Shown: one piece after another, positions 16,621-25,919 of the stretch
How the letters are laid out: each line of letters starts with the position of its first letter
Numbering within the stretch: the first letter of the stretch is position 1
DNA from: Cacconaster sp045114175
GTDB taxonomy: Bacteria; Bacteroidota; Bacteroidia; Bacteroidales; UBA932
Assembly: GCA_045114175.1 (NCBI GenBank)
Contig: JBGUJZ010000004.1
Location: forward strand, 1 to 64,000
Length of the DNA: 64,000 nt
Direction: 5' to 3'
Notes under the pieces: model-generated
Told to the model about the DNA's origin: nothing
Databases searched by the model: none
The model's input: the letters and a program-made list of their open reading frames with translations, nothing else
Position numbers and translations under genes: made by a program

Positions 16621-17952
16621 ATGCTTCCCGAAGCCTTCATCTCCCTGCTGCAGGAATCCTACTCCGCAGATGCGGTGCGCCAGTTGTGCGCCGCGCTTGC
16701 GGAAACGCCTCCCGTTTCGATTAGGCGCAACGCTGCCAAAATCAGCGCTGAAGCATTGGTCGCGCACTTTGGAGAGAATGCAGACGGAACAGTGGCTTGG
16801 GCACCGGAAGGACTCTATCTCAAGCAGCGCCCTTCCTTCACGCTGGATCCGCTCTTCCATACCGGGGCCTATTATGTGCAGGAGGCTTCCTCAATGGCTG
16901 TTGGCGAGCTACTGCTGAAAGCCCTCCCGGATGCGAAAGAAAAGAGCCTGCGCGTGCTGGATCTTTGTGCGGCGCCGGGCGGAAAAAGCACCCATCTGGT
17001 TTCGTTGTTGGGGCCGGAGAGCCTGCTGGTGAGCAATGAAGTCATGCGGCAACGAGCTTCCGTGCTGGCAGACAACCTGACTCTCTGGGGCCTGCCGAAC
17101 GTGGTGGTCTCGAACAATGATCCCGCCGATTTTGGAAGGCTGACAGGATACTTTGACCTGCTGCTGGTGGATGCGCCTTGCTCGGGCGAAGGAATGTTCC
17201 GCAAAGACGAGACGGCCATCGCCGAATGGTCGCCCGACACGGTGCAGCTTTGTGCAGCACGGCAGCGACGAATTCTTGCCGACAGTTGGACCTCTCTGCG
17301 CGACGGCGGATACCTCATCTACTCCACCTGCACCTTCAACCATCTTGAGGATGAGGACAATACGGCATGGATCTGCAAAGAATTGGGCGGAGAATGCCTC
17401 TCGCAGAGACACTTCCTGCCCGGGACGGATCGGGGCGAAGGCTTCTACTGTGCGCTGATTCGCAAAAATGGAGATGCCCCCCGCAAACCATTGCGCACGG
17501 CCCGCAGTAAAGCGCCAGTTGATAGCGCCGCTAAGGAGGCCGCCCGCCTGCTGCAACCAGGCTGCGCAATCCGTGAAAAGGTGACGCGCGACGGCACTCG
17601 GCTCCTAAAAGCTTTCCCGGAGGCGCTTGTCGCTGAAATGGAGGCACTTGCACAAGTGTTGTCGGTATTGCGCTCTGGCACCGCCGTAGCTACGGTCAAG
17701 GGGCGCGACCTGATTCCCGAGGCGGATCTGGCCTACGCGACGCTCTTCAATCAGGAAGCATATCCGAAGGTAGAACTGGAACGCGAAGATGCGCTTCGCT
17801 ACCTAGCCCACGAAACCATCGATCTCAACAGCCACCCCAAGGGCTATCTAACCCTCTGCTTCAAAGGCCTTCCGCTGGGATTTGTCAAGAATCTCGGCAA
17901 CCGCTACAACACCCTCCACCCGCTCTCTCGGCGCATCCGGATGGACATTTAA
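16621..17952 (+). CDS. RsmF-like rRNA (cytosine-C5)-methyltransferase, NOL1/NOP2/Sun family
   Basis: 444 residues from MLPEAFISLL; a longer frame would overlap the previous gene. SAM-binding motif DLCAAPGGKSTHL (about 113), motif IV VDAPCSGEGMFRKDE with the first Cys, and YSTCTFNHLEDE with the second catalytic Cys are all present. The C-terminal half carries the extra domains of E. coli RsmF/YebU (ending in HPLSRRIRMDI). The likely product is m5C in 16S rRNA. It is the last gene of the pcrA operon. Confidence 0.9.
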   Translation: MLPEAFISLLQESYSADAVRQLCAALAETPPVSIRRNAAKISAEALVAHFGENADGTVAWAPEGLYLKQRPSFTLDPLFHTGAYYVQEASSMAVGELLLKALPDAKEKSLRVLDLCAAPGGKSTHLVSLLGPESLLVSNEVMRQRASVLADNLTLWGLPNVVVSNNDPADFGRLTGYFDLLLVDAPCSGEGMFRKDETAIAEWSPDTVQLCAARQRRILADSWTSLRDGGYLIYSTCTFNHLEDEDNTAWICKELGGECLSQRHFLPGTDRGEGFYCALIRKNGDAPRKPLRTARSKAPVDSAAKEAARLLQPGCAIREKVTRDGTRLLKAFPEALVAEMEALAQVLSVLRSGTAVATVKGRDLIPEADLAYATLFNQEAYPKVELEREDALRYLAHETIDLNSHPKGYLTLCFKGLPLGFVKNLGNRYNTLHPLSRRIRMDI

Positions 17953-17964
17953 GGAAAAAAGTGT

Positions 17965-17972
17965 TATCTTTG
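17965..17972 (+). promoter_or_regulatory. -7 promoter box for the NUDIX gene
   Basis: TATCTTTG, 20 bases before the ATG at 17993. Confidence 0.75.
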
Positions 17973-17992
17973 CTTGCTAATCAGGCGTATCG

Positions 17993-18604
17993 ATGCATAC
18001 TGTCTATTTCGAAAACCGTTGTATCTCAATCTGTCGAAAGGAAGAACTTCCCTCCGGCATTCAAAAAGAACAAATTATAGCCTACAACGGGATCGATTCG
18101 ATCCGCCCGCTTCCCGAACAGTTTGCCGCCAACACGGAGATGCCCGACCTCTTCCTGACAACCGAAGACGAGGCCGCCTGCTTCGCTGATTTCTGCTCGC
18201 TCTTCACCGAGATTCTGGCGGGCGGCGGACTGGTCTCCAACGACCGGAATGAGTATCTGATGATCTTCCGCCGGGGACTGTGGGACCTGCCCAAAGGCAA
18301 GTGCGAGACGGGAGAAAGCATCGAGACCTGCGCCGTGCGGGAAGTGCTGGAAGAGACCGGCCTTACAGCCGTAGAACGCGGTTCCCTGATCTGCATCACG
18401 CATCACACCTATCACTTGAACGGAGATTTTTGCCTAAAGCATACCTACTGGTATCGCATGAAGAACCAGGGCGGCAACCAACTCAAGCCTCAGATTGAGG
18501 AGGAGATCAACAAGGCCGAATGGATGCCCTGGAACGCGGTTCTGGACCACGCTCCGCTCTGCTACAATTCAGTGAAAGAGGTTATTTCCCGCGCAGGTCG
18601 GTAA
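17993..18604 (+). CDS. NUDIX hydrolase
   Basis: 203 residues. The Nudix box GKCETGESIETCAVREVLEETGL (about residues 101-123) is intact, including the REVLEETG core. An N-terminal region of about 70 residues precedes the fold and is common in Bacteroidota members. Substrate cannot be told from sequence; a house-cleaning nucleotide pyrophosphatase is likely. Its 3' end overlaps the convergent lolA-like gene by 23 bases. Confidence 0.9.
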   Translation: MHTVYFENRCISICRKEELPSGIQKEQIIAYNGIDSIRPLPEQFAANTEMPDLFLTTEDEAACFADFCSLFTEILAGGGLVSNDRNEYLMIFRRGLWDLPKGKCETGESIETCAVREVLEETGLTAVERGSLICITHHTYHLNGDFCLKHTYWYRMKNQGGNQLKPQIEEEINKAEWMPWNAVLDHAPLCYNSVKEVISRAGR

Positions 18605-19109
18605 CGATCACATCATCGCCCAACGCATTGACATCCAGCTGGAAGGAGGCTTCCGGCCAGATGGTTTCCATCGTTTCTACCTGAACAATCTGATAGACGA
18701 TAGACGATCCATCCCGGAGGGTGAGCGTGAAGGTCTCTTGCGCAGCATCACTCGAGAGTTGACTGCCGCCGAAGAGGGCGTCCACATCGCCACCAAAAAT
18801 CATCACCTCTCCGGCAACGGTATCGTAGTTCCAAATGGTAGCGCCATCCCCATAAATCTTCAGGGCGCCGCGGGTCACGCGGAAGCAGGGATACTGCAGA
18901 TCCAGCGTCCCGGTTTCAACGCCAAGCGACTTACCCTCCGCTGAATAGATGGTTTCCGTGAAGAGAATCCGGGAAGCGGGAAGGCTTTGTGCAAGTTCAC
19001 GAACCTGTACGGGTTTCAGCGGCTGTGCGAAGCCCTGCACGGGTGCGACGAAAGCCGCCAGCGCAAGCATCAGCGGCAGGAGGCGGCGGTATGGTGCGAT
19101 TCTGAACAT
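18582..19109 (-). CDS. LolA-like outer-membrane lipoprotein carrier protein
   Basis: 175 residues from MFRIAPYRRLLPLML with a signal peptide cut after GFAQ. An upstream ATG at 19145 would overlap ftsK, so the start four bases after the ftsK stop is preferred. The ILFTETIYSAEGKSLGVETGTLDLQYPCFRV stretch and the GDGATIWNYD segment match the LolA half-barrel. The predicted job is to ferry lipoproteins across the periplasm. The ftsK-lolA order is common in Bacteroidota, as in E. coli. Confidence 0.8.
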   Translation of the reverse strand: MFRIAPYRRLLPLMLALAAFVAPVQGFAQPLKPVQVRELAQSLPASRILFTETIYSAEGKSLGVETGTLDLQYPCFRVTRGALKIYGDGATIWNYDTVAGEVMIFGGDVDALFGGSQLSSDAAQETFTLTLRDGSSIVYQIVQVETMETIWPEASFQLDVNALGDDVIVTDLRGK

Positions 19110-19113
19110 GGTC

Positions 19114-21606
19114 TTAAACGATTGTCTGGTGGTCCAGTGATTCAAGTTTTCGGTCGAGCGTGTCGAAATCCGAAATCAGGACGGCGCGTGCCTTGCTTCC
19201 TTCAAACGGTCCGACGATGCCCGCTGCTTCTAGCTGTTCAATAATCTTGCCAGCGCGTGGATATCCGATATCCAATTTGCGTTGCAGCAGCGAAACCGAG
19301 CCCTGCTGGGTCTGTACGACAATCTTGGCAGCCTCTTCAAAAAGCTTGTCCCGACGGCGCAGATCCACATCTCCGCCACCGCCATCGCCCGTTTCATCTT
19401 CCGGTTCAGGCAACGGGAAGGGCTGTGAATAACCGCGCTGTTCCTGAATGAAGGTAGCCAGATCTTTCACCTCGTCGGTCTCGATGAGGGCACACTGGAC
19501 ACGGGTCAGGTCCATGTTCGGGGCAATAACCAGCATATCGCCGCGGCCAATCAGGCGGTTGGCACCCGGCGTATCGATGATGGTCTTGGAGTCCACGCTG
19601 GAGTTGACACGGAATGCAATGCGGGAGTTGAAGTTCGCCTTGATGTTACCGGTAATGATATCGGTGGTCGGGCGCTGGGTAGCGAGCACGAGGTGGATAC
19701 CCACGGCGCGGGCCTTCTGGGCCAGACGGGCAATGGGCTCCTCAATCTCACGGCCTGCGGTCGTAATGAGGTCCGCAAACTCGTCAATCACCACCACAAT
19801 ATAAGGCATAAACTTGTGCCCGTTGTTCGGATTCAGCTTACGATTCAGGAACTTGGCATTGTAGTCCTTGATCTGGCGGACATCGGCCTGCCGCATCAGT
19901 TCGTAGCGGTTCTCCATCTCCTCGCAGAGCGACTTGAGGGTGGTAATCACCTTCTTGGTATCGGTGATGATGGCCTCGTCCTCCCCTTCCAGTTTAGCCA
20001 GATAGTGCTTCTCCAGTTTGGAGTAGAGGGAGAGTTCCACACGCTTGGGGTCAACCATCACGAACTTGATCTCAGCCGGATGCTTGCAGAAGAGCAGCGA
20101 TGCAATGATACAGTTCAATCCCACCGATTTACCCATACCGGTTGCACCGGCCACCAGCAGGTGCGGCATCTTGGCCAGATCCAGGAAGAACGGCTCGTTG
20201 GTCACGGTGATACCCAGCGCGAGCGGCAGCTCCATCTTGGCCTCTTTGAACTGCGGGGAGTTGAGCACGCTCTTGAGCGGAACCACGCTGGCCCGCTCGT
20301 TCGGCACCTCGATACCCACGGCGTCCGTCAGGGTCACGACGCGCACGCCCTTGGTACCCAAGGAAATGGCGATATCTTCCTCCAGCGAACGGACCTGCGC
20401 TACCTTGATGCCTTCGGCCAGGTGAATCTTGTAGAGGGTCACGGTCGGGCTCTTGGAAGCGGTAATACCCGAAACACCAATCTTATAGTTGGCCAGGGCA
20501 TTGACGATGCGCTGTTTATTCTTTTCCAGCTCGGAGAGCGGCACTTCATACCACTTGTCACGGTAGTCGTGGAGCACGGCGAGCGTAGGCATTTCATAGT
20601 TGGGCAGGTCCAGGCGCGGATCAAAGAGATGCGCCTTTTCCTCCTCAGTCAGGTTGGCAAGGAAGTCATTTTCAGACTGTTCCACATCGAGCGGAACCTC
20701 TTCTGCAGAGGCGGCGGTGGGAGCCGGTTCGGGTTCCGGAGCCGCTTCAAAGACCGGTTCGAGCGTAGGATCCGGAGGCAGAATCTCCGCGGTCGGTTCC
20801 GGGGTGACCGGAAGATCATAGAAGTCTTCCGGCTCGTCATCCTGGGTGTCGTGAACAGCCTCAACCTCCGGGTTCGGTTCGTCGTCGAACTGTTCAAATT
20901 CTTCCGCTTCTATCTCTTCCTCAGCCACCTCCTCCTCATCTGCAACCGGTTCCGGTTCAACCGGCTTCTCGGCGCGATGGGTGGTGAAGTAGATGAACTT
21001 GTCGAACCAAAGTGCCACCTTGTTGCTCAGAAGCATTGCCCAGGCCACCAGCAGAACGAAAATCACGCTGCCGCCGCCCAGCTTGCCAATCAAGTTGCAC
21101 AGCCACTGGTTCGCGTAGAAACCATACGAACCACCGGGCGCACCGCCAAGCAGGTTGCTGTCGAAGAAACTGAAGATATAGGCGAACAGAACGGAGAAGA
21201 TGATGGCGCCCAGGAAGCAGATGGCGAATACCCGGACCAGATTCACCTTCTTGATGCGAAGGAAAAAGGCTGAGAGGGCCCCCACAAAAAGCGGAAGCGT
21301 AAAGGCACCAAAGCCAAACAGCTTGGCCACCAGCAGATTGGCCCACAGGAATCCCAGTTTGCCACCGATATTGAATGCCTTCTGACCGGGGCTGAAGAGT
21401 TCGGGATTCGAGAGCAGGCTCTGGTCCTTGCTCCAGGTAAAGATATAGGAGATGAGGGTCGCCAACGTATAGAGGGCAATCAGTGCCAGCAGGATACCCG
21501 TCAACAGACGGACATTCCGCCAAAACTGCGAAGGGCCTTTACGAGCCGAACGCTTTTTCTTCTTTGCGGGCTTCTCCGCAGGCTTCTTCTCTTTCTTGTC
21601 AGCCAT
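19114..21606 (-). CDS. ftsK: FtsK/SpoIIIE DNA translocase
   Basis: 830 residues. The N-terminal region has four hydrophobic segments for septal anchoring, followed by an acidic Glu/Pro-rich linker (about 215-320). The motor shows Walker A GATGMGKSVGLN and Walker B IVVVIDEFADL. The C-terminal winged-helix gamma domain (QQGSVSLLQRKLDIGYPRAGKIIEQLE) reads KOPS-like sequences. It moves chromosome ends to the septum and activates Xer recombination at dif; a Xer recombinase is encoded at 33.4 kb. It is two bases after the DUF4290 gene. Confidence 0.96.
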   Translation of the reverse strand: MADKKEKKPAEKPAKKKKRSARKGPSQFWRNVRLLTGILLALIALYTLATLISYIFTWSKDQSLLSNPELFSPGQKAFNIGGKLGFLWANLLVAKLFGFGAFTLPLFVGALSAFFLRIKKVNLVRVFAICFLGAIIFSVLFAYIFSFFDSNLLGGAPGGSYGFYANQWLCNLIGKLGGGSVIFVLLVAWAMLLSNKVALWFDKFIYFTTHRAEKPVEPEPVADEEEVAEEEIEAEEFEQFDDEPNPEVEAVHDTQDDEPEDFYDLPVTPEPTAEILPPDPTLEPVFEAAPEPEPAPTAASAEEVPLDVEQSENDFLANLTEEEKAHLFDPRLDLPNYEMPTLAVLHDYRDKWYEVPLSELEKNKQRIVNALANYKIGVSGITASKSPTVTLYKIHLAEGIKVAQVRSLEEDIAISLGTKGVRVVTLTDAVGIEVPNERASVVPLKSVLNSPQFKEAKMELPLALGITVTNEPFFLDLAKMPHLLVAGATGMGKSVGLNCIIASLLFCKHPAEIKFVMVDPKRVELSLYSKLEKHYLAKLEGEDEAIITDTKKVITTLKSLCEEMENRYELMRQADVRQIKDYNAKFLNRKLNPNNGHKFMPYIVVVIDEFADLITTAGREIEEPIARLAQKARAVGIHLVLATQRPTTDIITGNIKANFNSRIAFRVNSSVDSKTIIDTPGANRLIGRGDMLVIAPNMDLTRVQCALIETDEVKDLATFIQEQRGYSQPFPLPEPEDETGDGGGGDVDLRRRDKLFEEAAKIVVQTQQGSVSLLQRKLDIGYPRAGKIIEQLEAAGIVGPFEGSKARAVLISDFDTLDRKLESLDHQTIV

Positions 21607-21608
21607 CT

Positions 21609-22235
21609 TTATTTCTTTCTCTTGCGGTTACGGTTCTTCTTGTAGTTCTTGCCGCCATTCTGGATCATGCCGGGACGTGCGAACGAAGCATCTGCTGCCA
21701 CAGCCCCAAGTTCCAGTCCTTCAGGAACCTTGAGCCGTCCTTCGGAGAGTTTTTCAATGTCGGCAAAGATCGTAGCGTCGGCCACCGAATCTTTGTTCCA
21801 GATGAGATACTGCTGCCGCATGTAGAGCGCCAGAGCGCGGATCATCTCGCGCTTGGCCTCATCGTCCTCACGGTCAGCAATCAGCTTGATCATATTCTCG
21901 ATATTCCGACCGTAGCAGGCAGCCTTTACAGGACGCTTTTCGATGGGAATCGGTTGCGGCTTGGTTTCGAGATCTTTCCGATCCGGTATCGGGTAGGGTG
22001 AATCGATGTCGATATCATAGCCGGCCATCATCTGCATGTGGTCCCACAGTTTGTGCTTGTAATCGACCATCTCCCGCACCTGCGGATTGAGCTGGGCCAT
22101 CACCTGCACCACGGCACGGATCTGCTCATTGCGTTTCTCCTTGTCCGGAATGGCTTTCACCATTTCGACCATCTTCTGCACATACCGTCCATATTCGGGC
22201 AGAATCAGTTTCTCTCGCTGGGTATTGTAATCCAT
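21609..22235 (-). CDS. DUF4290 domain protein
   Basis: 208 residues, helical, starting MDYNTQREKLILPEYGRYVQKMVEM, which is the typical opening of the DUF4290 family restricted to Bacteroidota. The C-terminus is strongly basic (NYKKNRNRKRKK), suggesting nucleic-acid or ribosome contact. Function unknown. It sits between a lipid kinase and ftsK in a tight operon. Confidence 0.85.
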   Translation of the reverse strand: MDYNTQREKLILPEYGRYVQKMVEMVKAIPDKEKRNEQIRAVVQVMAQLNPQVREMVDYKHKLWDHMQMMAGYDIDIDSPYPIPDRKDLETKPQPIPIEKRPVKAACYGRNIENMIKLIADREDDEAKREMIRALALYMRQQYLIWNKDSVADATIFADIEKLSEGRLKVPEGLELGAVAADASFARPGMIQNGGKNYKKNRNRKRKK

Positions 22236-22247
22236 AACGGTAAATAA

Positions 22248-23186
22248 TTACAGGTTGGTAACAACTTTGACGGCGGCGGGAATCAGCGTGCACTTTGCGG
22301 GAGAGCAGCCTACCGGTTCGCCGTCCACTTCCATGAAGGAGGCCGGTGTAGCCTCGATTTCGATGGTCTGCTTTGCGCGGGTAGCCATTACCTCTTTCAT
22401 CTCCATAATCGTCCCCTTGAAGAGGTGTTTGACAGAGAAGAGGAATTTGATTTTCGGGAACTTCTTCACTACGGTCAGATCGAGCAGGCCGTCGTCAATC
22501 ACCGCATTCGGCGTTTCCATCATGCCGCCACCGCAGTAACGGCCATTGCCGAGGGCCACCGAAAGGGCGGGACCTTCAAAGAAAGGCTCGCCATCTACCT
22601 TGATCTTAAAGTTCGGGCATTTGTACCATAGGAAGCCCTGCATCAGGCATTTATAGTACTGTACATCGCCACTTTTGCCCTTCTTCTTGGCAGCCTCGAA
22701 GAGGTGGCAGACCTGCGCGTCGAATCCCAGTCCGCCGATGTTGACCATGTAACGGGTATAGGGATTGCCGTTGTTGATGGTCTCCACCTTGACTACATCC
22801 TGGAGCATCTCTTTGTCAGCAACGATGATATCCACGGCCTTGTTGAGGTCATTCAGCGGAATCTGGTGATAGCGCGGCCAGTCATTGCCCGACCCGACGG
22901 GAATCATAGCAATGGTCACTTCTGAAGTGGGGACATCCGTCTGCGTCATGACGCCGTTGAGAATCTCGTGGATGGCGCCATCACCGCCAAGGGTAAGGAT
23001 TTTGCGGTAACCTTCCCGCAACGCTTCCTTGGTCAATTCAATTGCATGATATTTGTATTCCGTGAAACTCTCGGAGTAGGAGACGCCCCTGGCGGTAAGC
23101 AATTCGGAAACCCGGGCCCAGGCCTGTCCGGCCTTTCCGCCACCGGAGAGTTTGCTGACGATAACTTTCCAGTCTTTCATAGTCAT
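22248..23186 (-). CDS. Diacylglycerol/sphingoid lipid kinase family protein
   Basis: 312 residues if the start is MTMKDWKVIV; the second Met at 23180 is equally possible, and an ATG at 23210 lies upstream of the promoter box so is rejected. The DAGK catalytic motif LTLGGDGAIHEILNGV (about 65) and the later IPVGSGNDWPRY match the YegS/LCB5 family, as does the C-terminal EVDGEPV. It phosphorylates a lipid such as diacylglycerol or a sphingoid base; Bacteroidota make sphingolipids. It is the first gene of the operon with DUF4290, ftsK and lolA. Confidence 0.88.
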   Translation of the reverse strand: MTMKDWKVIVSKLSGGGKAGQAWARVSELLTARGVSYSESFTEYKYHAIELTKEALREGYRKILTLGGDGAIHEILNGVMTQTDVPTSEVTIAMIPVGSGNDWPRYHQIPLNDLNKAVDIIVADKEMLQDVVKVETINNGNPYTRYMVNIGGLGFDAQVCHLFEAAKKKGKSGDVQYYKCLMQGFLWYKCPNFKIKVDGEPFFEGPALSVALGNGRYCGGGMMETPNAVIDDGLLDLTVVKKFPKIKFLFSVKHLFKGTIMEMKEVMATRAKQTIEIEATPASFMEVDGEPVGCSPAKCTLIPAAVKVVTNL

Positions 23187-23197
23187 TGTTTGTCCTG

Positions 23198-23205
23198 CAA
23201 ATTTA
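23198..23205 (-). promoter_or_regulatory. -7 promoter box for the lipid kinase-ftsK-lolA operon
   Basis: TAAATTTG on the minus strand, 11 bases before the ATG at 23186. Confidence 0.7.
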
Positions 23206-23238
23206 TCCAAAAATCCCTATTCCTAATAAAAGAATTTG

Positions 23239-23246
23239 TATTTTTG
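23239..23246 (+). promoter_or_regulatory. -7 promoter box for the parAB operon
   Basis: TATTTTTG, 20 bases before the parA ATG; divergent from the lipid kinase promoter. Confidence 0.7.
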
Positions 23247-23266
23247 TATTTTCAAGAGATAATAGT

Positions 23267-24037
23267 ATGGGCAAAATCATAGCGATAGCAAATCAGAAGG
23301 GCGGCGTGGGCAAAACCACCACCGCCATCAACCTCGCCTCCTCCCTGGCCGTCCTCGAAAAACGTACGCTCGTCATCGATGCTGACCCGCAGGCCAACAC
23401 CACTTCCGGCCTCAACTTCGACCCGGACTCTCAGGACAAGCGCACCCTCTACCAGGTGCTGATTGGCGAGCGCAAGATTGAAGAGACCATTCTGGAAACC
23501 GACCTCGAGTGCCTGCACATCATCCCCTCCCACATCGACCTCGTGGGTGCGGAGGTGGAGATGCTTTCACTCGAAAACGGACGCGAGAATCTGCTCCGCA
23601 ACGCCATCGCCACGATTCGGGATAACTATGATTTCATCATCATCGACTGCGCACCGTCGCTCGGCCTGATTACGGTCAATGCCCTGACGGCCGCTGATTC
23701 GGTAATTATCCCGGTCCAGCCGGAGTATTTCTCACTGGAGGGATTGGGTAAACTGCTCAAGACCATCAAGATTGTCCAGACTCGCCTGAATACTGCCCTC
23801 AACATCGAAGGATTCCTCTTCACGATGTACGACGGCCGGCTCCGCCTCCACAACCAGGTGGTGGACGACGTGAAAAAACACTTCCCCGGCATGTCCTTCG
23901 AAACTGTCATCACCCGAAATGTCCGCCTCAGTGAGGCGCCTTCATACGGCAAGCCCGCGATCCTCTACGACGCATCCTCCTCGGGTGCGAACAACTATCT
24001 GGCGCTTGCCCAAGAAATCATCAAAAAGAATATCTGA
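23267..24037 (+). CDS. parA: Chromosome partitioning ATPase ParA (Soj)
   Basis: 256 residues. The deviant Walker A is KGGVGKTTTAINLA at residue 11, with the signature Lys. DADPQANTT, IIDCAPSLG and the C-terminal TRNVRLSEAPSYGKP are diagnostic of chromosomal ParA. It moves the ParB-parS complex. The start MGKIIAIANQKGG is fixed by homology and the promoter. ParB follows after two bases. Confidence 0.96.
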   Translation: MGKIIAIANQKGGVGKTTTAINLASSLAVLEKRTLVIDADPQANTTSGLNFDPDSQDKRTLYQVLIGERKIEETILETDLECLHIIPSHIDLVGAEVEMLSLENGRENLLRNAIATIRDNYDFIIIDCAPSLGLITVNALTAADSVIIPVQPEYFSLEGLGKLLKTIKIVQTRLNTALNIEGFLFTMYDGRLRLHNQVVDDVKKHFPGMSFETVITRNVRLSEAPSYGKPAILYDASSSGANNYLALAQEIIKKNI

Positions 24038-24039
24038 CA

Positions 24040-24945
24040 ATGGCACAAAGACCTGCATTAGGCAAAGGATTGGGCGCCCTGCTGGGCGACATCGATGCGG
24101 CTCCGGTAGCTCAGGAACCGCGTGTTGCCACGGTACCCATTGCAACCGACAGCCCCGTTGCCGTCAATGAGATTGCGCTGGACAAGATTGTCCCCAACCC
24201 CTACCAGCCCCGTACCAACTTCGATGAGGAGGCCCTCTCCGAGCTCAGCGAATCCATCCGGACCCTGGGTATCATCCAGCCGCTGACCCTTCGCGAAATG
24301 CCCGAAGGCCGCTACCAGATCATCAGTGGTGAACGGCGTTTCCGCGCCTCCAAGATGGCCGGTCTCACACAGGTCCCTGCCTATATCCGGAAAGCGGATG
24401 ATGCGGCCATGCTTGAAATGGCCATTGTGGAGAACATCCAGCGTGAGAATCTGGACGCGATTGAAACGGCGCTCGGGTTCCAGCGGCTGATCGACGAGTG
24501 CTCTCTGACCCAGGAGGCGATGGCTCTCCGCGTGGGAAAGAAGCGCGCCACCATCACCAACTATCTGCGCCTGCTCAACCTCCCGCCGGAGATCCAAAAG
24601 GCCATCAAAGAGAATACCATCAGCGCCGGCCACGCCAAAGCGCTGCTGTCGCTTGACAATCCCAAGGCCCAGATCCGGCTCTGCAACCAGACCATCAAGA
24701 GTGGCTGGTCGGTCCGCACACTGGAAGAGAAGGTTCGCAAACTCCTGGAAGAGAAGAAACCTGAAAAGGTGGAAGTTCCCGGCCTACCTGAAAGCTATTC
24801 CCGCCTGAAAGGGCTCTTCGAATCGCTGGGCAGCGGCGTTTCCGTCAAACGTGCCGAAAAGGGCGGCGGCATCCTGACCGTCCGCTTCAAGAATGACGCC
24901 GAGACGGAAAAGTTCCTCGAGGCTATGGAAAAGTTCAATCGATAG
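24040..24945 (+). CDS. parB: Chromosome partitioning protein ParB (Spo0J)
   Basis: 301 residues. The N-terminus KGLGALLGD is the ParA-stimulating end. The CTPase domain has NPYQPRTNFDEEALSELSESI and GERRFRASKM. The helix-turn-helix DNA-binding domain follows (LTQEAMALRVGKKRATITNYLRLLNLP), and the C-terminus is the dimer domain. It binds parS, of which no convincing copy was seen in this window. Confidence 0.96.
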   Translation: MAQRPALGKGLGALLGDIDAAPVAQEPRVATVPIATDSPVAVNEIALDKIVPNPYQPRTNFDEEALSELSESIRTLGIIQPLTLREMPEGRYQIISGERRFRASKMAGLTQVPAYIRKADDAAMLEMAIVENIQRENLDAIETALGFQRLIDECSLTQEAMALRVGKKRATITNYLRLLNLPPEIQKAIKENTISAGHAKALLSLDNPKAQIRLCNQTIKSGWSVRTLEEKVRKLLEEKKPEKVEVPGLPESYSRLKGLFESLGSGVSVKRAEKGGGILTVRFKNDAETEKFLEAMEKFNR

Positions 24946-24956
24946 CGATTCGGAAG

Positions 24957-25913
24957 GTGCGGGCGAAGGTTCTCTTTCTCGGTCTGTTGCTTCTGGGCAT
25001 CTGCTTCGGGGCAGAGGCGCAGTTCCGGCGTGAACTCTCCACCAATACCGGCTCCTTCACCAACGTTCCGGGCGCTGCGGATCCCAATAATCCGCAGGCA
25101 AACGACAGCACCTCGGTGGCTGTTGACTCCACGGCCGGATTCTCCCTGAAAAAACTCATCCGGGGCTACGCCCGCAAGGATACGCTCCCGCCCGCTTATA
25201 TGTTTGCCGGCGCCGTGGTGGTTCCCGGTGCCTCCCAGATGTACAACCGCGACTGGTGGAAATTGCCCGTCATCTACGGTGGAATCGGTGCAGGCATTGG
25301 CGGCGGCATCTATTTCAATACGCAGTGGAAACGGACCGGCGATCCGCAGTTCAAGACCTGGCGCAATCTGAGTTACGCCGGGGCCGGACTCTTCTACTGG
25401 GCCTCCCTGCTGGACGGCGTGGTCTGCTACCAGACAGACGTCCGCAACCCCGTTCCCGCAAAATCCACCCTCTACTCCGCCCTGCTGCCCGGTCTGGGCC
25501 AGGCCAACAATGGAGACTGGTGGAAGATTCCCATCTGGGTGGGCGGTTTCGTAGCCTGCGGCTATGCCTTCCACCTCAACGACATGGAGTATCAGCGCTT
25601 CCGCTATCTCTATACAGTGGCCAGTGACTCTTCTACAGGCTATTACGGTGCCGTCTCCTCCTCACAGGCGGAGTGGTACAAAGACCTCTACCGCAAGTAC
25701 CGCGACTATTCGGTACTGGCCTTCGCCGTGGTCTATATCCTGAACATCATTGACGCCAACGTCTTTGCCTATATGGCGGACTTCGATGTGAGCGACAACC
25801 TGGCTTCGCTCCGTCTGGAGCCCACCGTCCTGAATCCCGAATACTCCCTGATGGCGGCTTCCGGATCCCCGCTGACACCCGCCGTGGGACTTAAACTGAA
25901 CCTCAATTTCTGA
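24957..25913 (+). CDS. DUF5683 membrane protein
   Basis: 318 residues beginning at GTG; no in-frame ATG exists in the short gap after parB. A signal peptide (VLFLGLLLLGICFGAEAQ) precedes two similar halves, each with a VPGASQMYNRDWWK-like or LPGLGQANNGDWWK-like motif followed by membrane helices. This repeat pattern is the DUF5683 hallmark. Function unknown. Its place between parB and mltD is common in Bacteroidota. Confidence 0.85.
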   Translation: MRAKVLFLGLLLLGICFGAEAQFRRELSTNTGSFTNVPGAADPNNPQANDSTSVAVDSTAGFSLKKLIRGYARKDTLPPAYMFAGAVVVPGASQMYNRDWWKLPVIYGGIGAGIGGGIYFNTQWKRTGDPQFKTWRNLSYAGAGLFYWASLLDGVVCYQTDVRNPVPAKSTLYSALLPGLGQANNGDWWKIPIWVGGFVACGYAFHLNDMEYQRFRYLYTVASDSSTGYYGAVSSSQAEWYKDLYRKYRDYSVLAFAVVYILNIIDANVFAYMADFDVSDNLASLRLEPTVLNPEYSLMAASGSPLTPAVGLKLNLNF

Positions 25914-25919
25914 TAACCG

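Noticed and set aside
19693..21273. A 526-codon open frame antisense to ftsK
   Set aside because: Shadow frame with low-complexity Gly/Arg/Phe content opposite the acidic linker.
23186..25000. Searched the parAB region for parS sites or a replication origin
   Set aside because: No convincing GTTTCACGTGAAAC-like palindrome, DnaA-box cluster or dnaA/dnaN gene was seen.
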